From assembly GCF_016808335.1 (NCBI RefSeq), contig NC_053136.1:2958531-3022530 (forward strand): a stretch of DNA of 64,000 nt, in the 5' to 3' direction. Below, one piece after another: positions 45,776-57,600 of the stretch. Position numbers and translations under genes: made by a program. Within the stretch, counting starts at the first letter, position 1, and every line of letters begins with the position of its first letter. The DNA comes from Panicum virgatum. Its lineage: Eukaryota > Streptophyta > Magnoliopsida > Poales > Poaceae. The notes below the pieces were generated by a model. The model was not told where the DNA came from and did not search any database. It saw nothing but the letters and a program-made list of their open reading frames with translations.

Positions 45776-46348
45776 CAGGGTTTTTTATCCCGACCGGTTA
45801 ACCCAAACCGCCGGCCACCGGTTCCGGTTTACCGGACCGGTTGGACCGGTAACCGGTAAAAACCGGTTAAATTCAAATCCAAATTCAAATAAATTCAAAA
45901 ACTCCCGTGCAACCGGTTCTGACCGGTTTACCGGCCGGTTTTACCGGTTTACCGGTCGGTTTGGCCGGTTTGAATTCGAATCCAAATTCAAAAGCTCCCG
46001 TGCAACCGGTTTACCGGCCGGTTTGACCGGTTTACCGGCCGGTTTGACCGGTTTGCCTGGTGGGCCTTAATGGGCCGGCCCATTTTTTTCTTTTTCTTTT
46101 TTGATTTAACTTCAACTCCCCGCAAACTATACTAAATGAACGAATTTTTGAGAAAATTTGACACTATTAGATTCGTTGCACCTTGAAGTATTTTTAGGAA
46201 TTTTTTGAGATTTTTCCATTTTTTGGAATTCAAATTTAAAATTTGAATTTGGGCCGGTTTGAAACCGGCCGGAACCGGAACCGGTCCGGGCCGGTTAGAC
46301 CGGTAACCGCGGTAACCGGACCGGTTCCGGTCGGTTTTTTTAACCCTG
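45776..46348. mobile_element. hAT-type element rich in ACCGGTT, 573 bp
   Basis: The ends CAGGGTTTTTTATCCCGACC and GGTCGGTTTTTTTAACCCTG are inverted repeats. A perfect 8-bp duplication GTCCAGGT lies outside them (45768-45775 and 46349-46356). CAGGG ends plus an 8-bp duplication fit hAT. The interior holds dozens of overlapping CCGGTT/AACCGG motifs and no gene. It sits about 265 bases upstream of the bZIP TATA box. Confidence 0.88.
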
Positions 46349-46584
46349 GTCCAGGTAGTAGAGCGCAGCAGAGCAGGGAATGGGATTGGGATTGGGATTG
46401 GAATTGGGAATGGGTGGAGTGGAGTCGTCGAGACCGCGTGGAAAGCGAATGGCGATTCCGATTCCGGTTCCCGGACGGACAGGGCGGCGGGCGGCGGGCG
46501 GCGGCTGCTCGGTGAGATCAGCGGCGGCGAGAAGCTCCGCTGGTTTCTTTCACCATTACCGCTAGCTGATCAAGCGAAGCCAGC

Positions 46585-46850
46585 ACGGCCCTAGAAAATT
46601 TTGACCGCTAATTACGATATTAAATAAAATTAGTTTATAAAAATAACTCCACAATATCTGCGCTTGAAACCCTGAAGAATCTAATGAGCCTTTTGATCGT
46701 GTGATTAGAGGATGGTTACTGTAACATCACTGTAGTCAATTATTAATTAATTACCGTCATTAGATTCGTCATGAAAAATTATATTTATTTCTAAAAAAAA
46801 TTTACAAATAGACTTCATTTAACACTCTACATGTCAGATTTTTTTTTTGA
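46585..46850. mobile_element. Degenerate MITE remnant
   Basis: It contains GAGGATGGTTACTGTAACAT and ATTAGATTCGTCATGAAAA, matching the interior of the MITE at 37908-38242, but the termini are lost or drifted. Boundaries are approximate. Confidence 0.5.
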
Positions 46851-47013
46851 CTTGTGTGGGCTAGGAAGTCTAGAACCAGGAGCCACGGTGAATCTTGCAT
46901 GCTCGACCGTGACCCACCCGAATCTGCATCGGGTTCCGCGAGCACCAAGAGCAGAGCACGGTAAATAAAAATTCACCCCGTTTTTTTTCTTTCACTTCCC
47001 GATAGATCCGCGC

Positions 47014-47083
47014 GCGTGCGCGTGCGCGTGCGCGCGGGACGCTGGTTGGCCGCCCTTGCGTGCGTGCGTGCGTGCGGGCGGGC
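47014..47083. repeat. Alternating CG/GT purine-pyrimidine tract
   Basis: CGCGCGTGCGCGTGCGCGTG near 47011-47036 and a run of GCGT units near 47057-47076 alternate purine and pyrimidine almost perfectly. Such DNA can adopt the Z form. A shorter (GC)n run is at about 48570-48581. Confidence 0.8.
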
Positions 47084-49584
47084 GCCGTGGCCGCACGTGC
47101 GGGCCCGATCGATGGACCTGGACGCAGCAGCGGCGAGGCATCCACGAATCCATCCATGGAGCAGCAAGCAGGACAGGGGCCTCGTGCTCCTCTGCTCCGC
47201 CGTCCCGCTCTGCTGCCGCCAGGTGGCAAGGCTCCATCCGCCCGAGCTTTTCCGCCATGGATGGAGGCAGGCATGAACAGAGCAGGGGGAGTAGAAAACT
47301 AGTGTGAAATTAAACTATGCTCCAACGGACGGGACGGACCAATCCCGGCGGCCCGCCATGGCGCCATCACCTTCTTTTTCTTCTCCACATGCGAGCTGAG
47401 CCCCGGTCCTCCTCCTCCTCCTCGTGGGTCGGCGGGTCCTCTTACATTCTCGCCATGGGCGTCATCTCGACATGATCGAGATCGGCCGGGACGGACACGA
47501 AGAACATTATTGAGTGGACATGATGGAACAGGCTAGGGTATCGGTGTCGTCGTCGCTCAGCCGATGAGCCTCGCGGAAAATCTAGAGCAGCGCACGGCAG
47601 CCGCGCGTGCAGAATCTGCCATGGCAAGTGGTGAAGCCCCAGGGCGCCCTTGTCTGCACGAATTCAACGGCTGGACCCCTGGACGGACACGAACCTATCT
47701 TCTTGGCTCGGAGTCCATCCATCATGAAAGAGAGAGATAAAGCTTTATATAGGTTTTTTTTTGTAACCTTAACCTCAGCTGGACTTGCCGACGTTATTTT
47801 CGCTCGTGTACCCACAGTCTCCTCCTGTTCATCAGAGGGCTCAGTTTTCTCTTTCTAAAACAAGTGTCAGATAAAAAAATTTTGCACTGTTGCGGACTCT
47901 GAAGCTCTGAAGCTGACCCGGAGAAATGTGAACAGGAACAAAAGAAATCACAGCGCCCAAATTCCTGCTGGATGTGGATCAGATGTTTAGATAAACTGGT
48001 CGTGACTAAACAAAGGGAAACAGATGCTACCTAGACGCAAAAGTTGCAGGCGACGAAAGGAGGCGGCTGCGCTCCCAGTATTGGACACCGTCAGTGGGTC
48101 CTCTGGTACAAGTTAGAACTGGATCGAAAGCACGGCCGGTTCCTGCGCCGTCGAGCCGTCCACTCCAACTCTCCAAGCAACCGAACACAGACCATCCAGA
48201 CGCACGACACGAGCACGAGCACGAGCGCCTTTGCTCTTTCGTTCTATCTCGTCGTGCGCTGGAACCGGAAAGAGAGAGGGGAGGCCGGGGACCCGGCAGA
48301 AAGCGGCGGGGGAGACGGAGCTCGCGCCCATGCGGCGCTGCCGCCGCTTTCCCCGAACCGGCGGTCGCGGCCGGCACGCCGCGCAGCAGCAGCGCGCACC
48401 GATGGTCTCGGTCGCGACGATTCAGATCAGGTCGCTTAGCCTATAGCCTCTCCTCGTGCGAGCGAGATTCAGAGATCGATGCACGCTGGTGCTGCATCCT
48501 CGGCGGCTGCGGCTCCATCGCCATGCCGCCGTGTCCGTCCTTTTCCATGTCGCCAAAAAGGGGGTAGCGCGCGCGCGCGCGTCATCTTCCCGTGGAGGTC
48601 GTAGCTGCGCGGGTAAGTAGCCCCCATGCCGGCGCGTACGTGGAGGCCGCTGCTGGGAGCCATGGGTGCCGACCTCCATCACTAGTACTAACTAGTACAG
48701 AGCTACAAGGCCTCTGCTCTGACTCTGATCTTGCCCTCCCTGCGTATGTGGCGCAGCGGCGGGCGACGCGTGTCGAGCTGTCTCTTTCCCTGCAAGGATG
48801 CGCAGGCTCCGGGGTCCACCCATGCAATGCAGGCATGTTTACAACTCTCGCTTTCTAAAACTAATTAAGTAGCTTTAGTATAAAACAATTATATAATTTT
48901 TTTGAAACGAAAATTATATAATTAATCTAAGTTAAACTTGAATTTGTTTGTTTTTTTGGAAAATGAAACTTGAATGTGTCAGACGCAAACTAATCTCTCC
49001 ATGCAAATTATAGAAACTTCAATCTAAGTCATTTGATCAACATTTAAGGGGTATGGGGGATTGGATAATTTTAAAATCTGGATCCACCTTTGGATTGAAT
49101 AATCACACTTTTGCAAATCTCCTCTCCCACCTCTCTGCATCCCTCCCCTTGGGTATTTGATCTGATGGCTCAAATTAAAATTTTCATAGTTTGTATGAAA
49201 AGATTAGTTTATATCTGATATGGTCCTCGTTACTTTTAGGTAGAAAATCGTACGGGCGCGTGCGCGCAACTGAACAATAATCGAACATGCCTGCTTGTGA
49301 TCGTACGTCTGGCTTGTTCCGCGCGCCGGGCGACGTGCCTGCGATTCAGGTCACTCACTAGATCAGCTCTCTCTGCTCCACCTGCGCTGCACATGCGTGT
49401 CACGCATGCACGAGCGATGCGATGTGCTGCGGGGTGGGGTGGCGGTGCCGGGGGTTGCCGGCCGGCGGCACCAGTTCCGATGAGGAACAGCCGGACAGGG
49501 CGAGCCGAGCCCCGATAGATCCCTCGTGTGTCTGGCGGCGCGGACACCTCCTGTGCGGTTGTGCCGCCGCACGTCATGTTCATG

Positions 49585-50396
49585 ACGGGGCGGACCCAGA
49601 AATTGAAACTAGGGTAGAAAAAAATTTCTAAATGTAATTCGGTATACTCAAATAGCACTTTGGTAAAATTACGGTATATAATGATCAAAATTTACAATAA
49701 CATAAGTATAAAGGCCTCATAATCATTCAATTCAACAAATTAGTTAAGAATCATGGTTCCATTAAGTGAGATTGAGATGAAATCACAGAATCATAGTCTT
49801 GTGGAATACAGGAACAGAGTACTGACCATTGAGGGGAGTGCAATTGTGCAATTGAGTTAGGCAGCCAGCTGCAGAGGCGCCGGACGATCGGGGCGGCCGC
49901 GCGGGTGTGCGGGAGGCTGTTGGCACAGGTGTGCTGGTTTGCCGTGGCTGCCAGCCGCGCAGGCCCGCAGCAGGCGGGAGGTGCGCGCCGCGCTTGCCCA
50001 GCAGGGAAGCTGTAGCTGCCGTCCGTGCAGACTTGCGCACGACGCCGGCGGGAGGCGCGCGCGCCACGCTTACCTAGCAAGGAAGCAGGCAGCAGGGACC
50101 GCGGGAGGCCGGGCGTCTGGGGTCAGGCGGGCAGTGGCAACTGGCCGGCGTGCGACCGCGGGTGGCGGCGCCTGGTGCCGGAACGCCAAGGCGCTGAGGC
50201 GGAAGGGGAGTCGGAGGGAGCCCGAGATTGGGAGACGGGGGAACTTGGGCTGAGGAAGAGCCTATTTGTTGGGCTAGGATTAATTGTTGGGTCATTAGTT
50301 AAGCCTGGGCTTTAATTTTTAAGCGCTAAAAGCTTTTTGGGCTGAATTTTTGGATAGTCCCGAGCCTACTTGGACTACCCATTGGGTCCGCCACTG
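49585..50396. mobile_element. hAT-type element, 812 bp, GC-rich interior
   Basis: A perfect 8-bp direct repeat TGTTCATG (49577-49584 and 50397-50404) flanks an element starting ACGGGGCGGACCC and ending GGGTCCGCCACTG. These ends pair over about 11 of 13 positions. The interior 49860-50250 is GC-rich with open frames on both strands but no recognised protein. It is probably non-autonomous; captured gene sequence is possible. Confidence 0.75.
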
Positions 50397-51585
50397 TGTT
50401 CATGGCCTGAGAGGTGAGGCCGCCGCCGGGCCTAGCAGCTAGCTAGCTTGGCAGCGAAGGCACATCCACCGGCTAGTTGTTATGTGGTTTCTTTGTTTAG
50501 CAGTTTTGCTAGTGTTTACAAGGAGCTCTTTGTTTTCTTTAAAGTTTGTGTTGAGTTGAGTTGTTGAGTTGAAAGTGTGTTTGTATATCTTTATTTTTTT
50601 TCTCCTTCTAATAAAAATTATGGCAAATCTCTTGCCTTTCTCTTCAAAAAAAAAGGCACATCCACCGCCGGCGGCGTGTCGGGATCGGAAGCCCCCAGAT
50701 GGATGGATCGTCGACACGGATCTTCAAAAAAAAAAGGCACATTCACGTTTTAGTGATGTTCTGTAGACAAAAAACCCTTTTATTTTTTACACTCAGCAAA
50801 TGTGCCTAATGGAATGCACTCGGCAAACCACTAGACACTCGGCGAATGTGGGGTTCCGGTAGTGAATTCTTGCATTAATTGCATCACATACGTGGCTCAG
50901 CACGAGGAGGCCACGACACGGGAGTGTCTGTCTACCTATTCAGGATGGATCACCTTACAAGATCGACCAGTACTGCACCTGCAATGCATGCATCTCTGTC
51001 GTCGTCGACAATGAGCTACCTAGCAGCTGCATGGCTACACCTCCTCCGATCCGATCCTCTTCTTCTTCTTTTTTCTCGAAAGACCCCCGATCCTCTTCTT
51101 CTGGAATGCAGTATATGGAACAAGGCCAGAGAAAATAAAGAGGGGGAGGGGCGTGTTATCCTGATCGATGGCATGCATGGGTGGCTGGATGGATAGATCA
51201 TAGATGTGGTGACCACAAGAGCAACGAGGCCGCGCCGATCGATCCGCGTATCCGCCTTCGTGCCGACGGGTGATGAGATGAGGTGACACCACTAGCGAGG
51301 CGATCGACCTCAGGGGGATCAGCCGATCAGGTAGCTTAGCTTATTAGTACCCAAGGCACATATAACTACAGGGCACAGGCAATGCATGCACTGGATCCAG
51401 CAGCCCTATCCACCACCTGACCTACCTCCCTACTGGCCGCCTTCTTTGCCCGCCGGCCTGCTGCCTGTGTGCCTCCTGTTGTTGCTGGAGGTACGGTACG
51501 GTGGTGCTCCAGCTCCAGCTGAGGGGCGGCACATGCATGACAAGTTGACAACTCCATCTCCATGCATGCAGGGTGTTGGTGCGAG
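50397..51585. other. Intergenic spacer
   Basis: AT-rich then mixed DNA. I see no supported gene; a few A-rich runs occur near 50645-50655 and 50726-50735. Confidence 0.4.
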
Positions 51586-51822
51586 CAGGGTTTAACTTTT
51601 CGGCGGAATTTCGCCGAAATTTCGGTTTTTTTTGTTTCCGCTAGTTACCGGGAAAAGAAATTTCGGTATTTTTCGATATATTTCGTTTCAAAATTCAACA
51701 AATTTCGTCCAAAATTCAACAAATTTCGTCCAAAATTCACCGAAATCCACCGAAATTTCGGAACGAAATTTCATTTCCGCGAAACACCGGGATTTCATCG
51801 GAAAACGAAATGGTTAACCCTG
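51586..51822. mobile_element. hAT-type element, 237 bp
   Basis: The ends CAGGGTTTAAC and GGTTAACCCTG are inverted repeats. A perfect 8-bp duplication GGTGCGAG flanks them (51578-51585 and 51823-51830). The interior is filled with TTTCGG/CCGAAA motifs and contains a short tandem duplication of a CAAATTTCGTCCAAAATTCA unit. Its ends resemble those of the element at 45776-46348. Confidence 0.87.
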
Positions 51823-51830
51823 GGTGCGAG

Positions 51831-52345
51831 TGGGTGCTGCGCTTGAGCAAGCAGCACCACTATACTGCCGTGTCTGATTTAATTTGCACTGACCTGGCAA
51901 ATTCTGCACTTGCGTATAAAAAAAAACTGGACCGGATATGATGGTCCCGTCATATTTCATTAAAAGAAAGCAATCGGCTTTGCTTCCCGGTCGAGAAGAT
52001 CCTTCGAACCCCGGTCCCTCGTTGCAACACATGTCTGCTCTGTGAACGACGACTCAACATGCATGCTGATGCTGCCCTTTAAAAATGGGAAGTTCTCGAA
52101 GCGCGAGGCTAGCTCGTGAGAACGACAAAAAAGAACACATTGGGAAAAAAATATAAATTTGTTTGGAGGTTTCAACAAGATGAGCGCTCAAAAGGAGATC
52201 TTGAGTGAGAATGTGTGCCGAGATCGATCGAGCTCCTTTTGATCCAGACCCCCACATCCTGGCCACCAACTTGGCCGGCTGAATGCTCATGGCCACTGTG
52301 GAGAATGCATGCATCCATCCATGGATATTGTAGCAAGGTGTGACA

Positions 52346-52419
<74 letters not shown>

Positions 52420-54644
52420 GCGGCATGGCTTGTGGGGGTACCCAACCAACCACATGGCAAAAGTGGAATCTCCTCCCAGAGATTCAAGAGGTGTGGAGAA
52501 AGGTGTGTGCTAGTAGCTTGTGTGTGCTTGTGCACCTTTGTGAGGAGTGGAGTGGCTTGGCACTATCGACCTGCAAGCATGCATGCCAACCGGTTAGTGG
52601 CCAAGCTGCTGCATTCTGCTGCTCATCAACTGCCCGGCCTGGTGCCGGCCTGGTGGTGTGCATGCATGGCATCCATGCATATGCTTGCTTCAAAACCTGG
52701 GTGCTGGTTTCACACCTAACACATACCGGACCACCTGTACCATGTAAGCGGTTTTCTCGCTGTGTGTTTAATCCATGGCAATTGGCATCATGTCCTACAG
52801 CAGTAGATAGCAGTACGGGAGACAAACTAACCATAGGTTAATTTTTTTAAAAAAATCATCTCAGGTGAAAGCAAAACTCAGACATGCCACAGTCGTTGCA
52901 TATAAAATGTTTTGTGTGATGGTTCTGTTTCAGAACGCAAGGCGTTCTAGTTTTATCCTAAGTTAAATTTCTCTAGATTTGACCGAATGCTGGTGTATTG
53001 AATAATGCTAATGCATCAGCATTTGCAAAATCAAATTAACTTTATTAAATCCAATATGAAATATGCCTTGGTAGTGCATTTATTTTGCATTGTTTCTACA
53101 AACTTTGTCGAGAATATAAAGGTTTGATTTGGGACAACTAAAATGCCTTACATTGTTGAGGGTCGTTAAAGCTGTTTCTGCGCACAAAAAGATGTAAAAA
53201 AAAAGAGAAAGAAATGCAATTCTGTTGCGATGCTAAAGTTTTTGAGGCATTGAGCATCAGAGAAGGATTGACAGGACGGCCTAACTGGTTCCAAGCTGCT
53301 CTGTTCCATGGATACCTTACATGATACATCCAATCCACTCCACTGGTCCTAAACCTTTCAAAGTGCAAACATTTCTGTAAAGGAAAAGGGGTGCAAAGCA
53401 AACAAATAAAATAAATCTTTTTGCGATGGAGACCAGGAGTGTGCACATTAAGCTTGCTGGTTCCTGATTCTTTCATCTGGGGACAAGAACGGGCCGCTCG
53501 TTTTCGGCATATCTCTAAAACCCCATGTCCATGTTTTCGTATCTTCAAGTACACACATTGTATGTGCGCACCGTTCATAAAAAAGCTGATCATCAGAGAC
53601 CATGAATTTGTATGGACCATTCATCTTATATCTAGGGTGCAAGTGTGAGTGTTGCTTTTCTTGCTGTCTCCAGGGCCAGTGCACAATTTTCTTAAACACT
53701 GCTATGTAAGGTTTCTATCAGAATCATACAAGGTACCAGCTGGGTTTCAAAGGAAACGGCGAAAAAGGAGATCGCAAAATGCAATCTTGTTTTCTTCCCT
53801 TTTTATGTTTGCTCTACCTAGACATATATGCACGTTTTAAGGTAATGCTAGTGTCTGGTCCATTAGTCAGACAGGAACAGAGGAACTGGACATGAGGAAG
53901 CCATGATGCAATGCATATGCAACACAATGGCAGCCCCATATTTCTCTTGCAGTTGCATGTAATGAAATCAACAAGTCATGGCTTCCACGACAAATTCGCT
54001 GCTCCGGAACACAGAACTAATCAACAGATCTTTTTCCTGGTTGGTGAGGCACTGAGACCTTGGGCAGTATTGCTAGCTTGTTTCACAGTGTCCAAACTGT
54101 TGTGGTCACATGGATTGCACTATGGGAAGGGGGGCTAAGGCTCTATTGGCTAAGGCCATTAAGCCAAGTGGGGCTGGCAGGAATGGTGGCCTGTGGTCAC
54201 ACTAAAGGGGCCCCTCAAATATGGCTAGTGATCTCATGATCTTTTGGCAATGCCTTGGATGTATGATTGCATGTTTCAAGCTAGAAACAGTAATGCATGT
54301 AGCAACTTCAAAACGTTGCAAATAAAGTTCAGAAAAGCCGATTATGAACAGGGAGGGCAGCCTTTGGCTGTTTAGCTACAATTTTAAATTGCTATTGTCT
54401 TTCAGCCTGCCTGAAAGGCTTCATATGGGGCTTGATATGCATACAAGATATATTCAGAATCCACCAATTGCTTAAAAATATATGGTTCAATGCCAGCAAT
54501 TATTCAGTCCAAGGCGATTGGAGCAAGCAAGAAAGAACAGATTTGCCTGAGCAAAAGAATCGATTTCATTTCATTTAAGTATTTCATGGAACTGAAGGGG
54601 TAAAAATAAATAGATCTCTTACCCCTCCGTCCCCTCATTTGCAG
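51831..54644. other. Intergenic region before the terminal PPR gene
   Basis: Mostly AT-rich DNA with a long CT microsatellite. Frames such as 53138-53620 (160 aa, minus) resemble no family. The right-hand edge includes the 3' UTR of the PPR gene. Confidence 0.4.
52351..52417. repeat. (CT)n microsatellite, 67 bp
   Basis: About 33 uninterrupted CT units. It creates artificial Ser-Leu or Arg-Glu frames on the two strands. Confidence 0.97.
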
Positions 54645-57600
54645 CTATTTGTTTTGAACTAACTCTGTTTTTGAAACCAAACCTAATGGTAGTACTGTAG
54701 CAGAACGCTTCAAATCCTTACTGCAGTATGTTGTACGACAAGCTTCTATTATGTAGCGCACATGTGCGTCCTTCACTGATATCTTTTTCAGAGCCTTCTT
54801 AGCTGCCTTCCGTCCCCCGGATGAAAGAATAGCCTGATACATCCTGCAGACACAAATGTAACAAAATTCACATCCATAGAAATCTACATGGCTCCACGAG
54901 AAAAATCAACCTATAAATATATTATTATGATCCAACCTCAAGGAAGTCAGCACGTTGTGTGGAAGACCAGCAGATTTATATTCTGACCAGATCTGCTGGG
55001 CACGCTGTGAATTCTTTGACTTTACACATGCACTGAGAAGAAAATCAAGGCTTGTCCGAGAAACATTAAGTCCGAGCTCTTTGACGGCATGGAGGAGCAC
55101 CATTCCAAGATCCAAATTGGTGATCTCCATTTCCCATATTTGGCAAAAAACCTTCGAAAAATCATTCAAGCAAGTAAGCTAAGTTACAATGGAAGCCGAA
55201 AGGAAGGGAAACATGTAGCTCACATGGAAATTTGTTTTGGAACATTTAAGACATCCTTAAGGAAAACAATTCAGAGAGATCTGCGTTACCCTAAATTATA
55301 TTGTTCGTTAAAACCAAAAAATTATTCCAACTGTCACCACAATTCAAATGGAATGTCTTCTTTGAACTAACAGAAAACAAGAGAGATTGCATCAAGAAGT
55401 CATGAAATGCTCACCAAAGCCAAAAATAAAATAAAATCAGTAAAAACGCTTGTTCCATGGAAAACAAACAGAGACCAAATGGAACAGGCAACACACAGAA
55501 GGGAAAGTGCTTTCAACACACTGGAAAAAGAAGGGTGTGCAATTCGGAAAGTAAAGAATAGCATTAACATGAGATCCTCTGTTGATTTCCATTTCTAGTA
55601 TGCATTGGGCAAAAGAAAGATGGGACAATTGCAAAGAAGTGAGTTACTGCATCTGTAAGCTTGATTATAGATACACCTGATCATTTTATACCATGAAATA
55701 ACTCTTCAACAAACTAAAGGTAAAAATTGCACGTTTTCACAAGAGACAGGTGTGAATTTGCACATTTCACAAGAGAGGTGTACTCCCTCCGTCCCAAAAT
55801 GAGTGTTGTTTTAGCATTCAAATTTTGTCCCACAAAGAGTGTTGTTTTATCTTGTAATGAGATCTATCTAATTAAAGCAATACCAAGTACCAAGAAAAGA
55901 TTGTATAGGAAAACACATAGAGCCAATCAAATACTTAGTAAATGTTACTTTTCTACTTCCAATGCATATGCATGCATTGAGGATCCAGAAAACCAAATAA
56001 ATAACAGGGTTTTCAATCATAATTGCTAGAATTAATTAGGGGTAACAAAGTCATTTCTTACTTCTTAGGATGAGTATTGTGTCTGAAATTTTCTAAAACA
56101 CTTATTTTGGGACTGAGGGAGTATGTATACAAGGGTGATTTTGATCAAACTGTGGAAATCGGAGCCATCAGTATGTTATACAAGGGTGATTTTGATCAAA
56201 CTGCGGAAATTGGTGACCATCAGGGATCCCAAAGCCCAAAAGGATTAATAAAAGAATACCTGATCAACAACCATATAAGTACTCATCTCATCTTTCTCCT
56301 TGAGCTGCTTAAGTAAATCAATCGCAGCACTGTCAACAAAAGACATAGCATATAAGCATATCGTGATAAGCTTGACTAAATGATGTAGAAAGGCAACACA
56401 TCAGCTATCATACTCAGGGTAGTTGTGCTGAACACAGTATAGAAGAGCTCTGCCACACCCATCAAACCAGCTGCTTGAGTCATTCAGCTCATCCAGAAGT
56501 TGATGCATTCTATCCACTTCACCTTCTGTTCGAATATGATCCTGCAGAAGCAAATTGAAATGCTATAAGAAACGGAGATAACAATTAATTCTAAACTGTA
56601 CAGATTTGCTTATTTCAACAGGAAAGATGGTTCACAGATCTACTCACGATCAGGGCAATGGCAGCCTTTGGCTCTAGTGACCCTCCAGATTGCTTTATAT
56701 CGTCATACATGCGGAGTGCATCCAATATCTGGCCATTTGATGCCAGCGCTCCTACAAGTGCACTCTTGATGTCACTGAGGAACTTACTTGGTATTTCCTT
56801 ATCCAGTAGAACCTAAGAAGGCAACAGCAGTTTAACATAGCCAATGTAACAAAGAACACCATAGCCCTCGTTCCGCGATACTGACAAATATACGAGAAAA
56901 TTGAAGCATGAAAGCAGCTAAATGAAAGAACATTCTGATCAGCAAAAACCATCTACCTGCTTGGCCATATCAAAATTCCCAAATCTTGTGTATGCATTAA
57001 TGAGTGCCACATATATATGTTTAGTCATTTGAATTCCATCTTGCCGTAATTGGTCATGATACTGTCAAAACAGTTAAAACATTAGAAAAAAATACATAGA
57101 AATAAATTTATAAATATGTTTCCCGCAATCATTTACAATGGAACTACAATGGGAAACTATAGGTAATTATAGTGCAGGATGTGTTGTGTTGGATGGAAGC
57201 TTATCCAAGGTCAAACAGACTTCACCAATTAAAAGAAATTTTGATTGACTACAGATATGCTTAGGTGAGCGGAAGGAATTGATCTGGTACTACTTAGCTT
57301 AGACAAAGTCCTCCAGAACCAAGACCTGTGCCTTTACACAAACCACAACATAAAAAGAGACTGGCAATAACAAGTGGTCTGGGACGTGGCAAACCTTAGC
57401 AATGTTCTCTTCAGACTCACAGTTCAGTATCAAATAACTGAATGTTTCAGAATCTGGTTTTACTCCAGCAATCTGCATTTGAGACATGACCATTTGTGCT
57501 CCACTGTAGTTTTTCTGCATAACATACAATCTCAAAATTACAGAGAAGTGCCAAAAGAGGTAAAAATAAAGGGAGATTTTTTTCAGAATGTCATTCTCAG

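Larger units (their letters stand above)
46349..49584. other. Intergenic region with GC-rich low-complexity DNA
   Basis: Mixed DNA with long frames on both strands near 46870-47310 and 48030-48860, caused by high GC. None shows a family signature. A possible distal promoter for the bZIP gene is at the left edge. Confidence 0.4.

Noticed and set aside
45780..46075. CRISPR-like or satellite array of ACCGGTT motifs
   Set aside because: Repeats are short, irregularly spaced and without spacers. They are contained in a hAT-type element with a target duplication, in a plant genome.
46870..47307. Overlapping 60-134-aa frames on both strands
   Set aside because: Chance frames in GC-rich and alternating-repeat DNA.
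52309..52719. Ser-Leu repeat protein
   Set aside because: The repeat is a direct translation of the CT microsatellite, and the flanking frame shows no signature.
53138..53620. 160-aa minus-strand frame
   Set aside because: No recognisable domain, promoter or splice structure; composition looks random.
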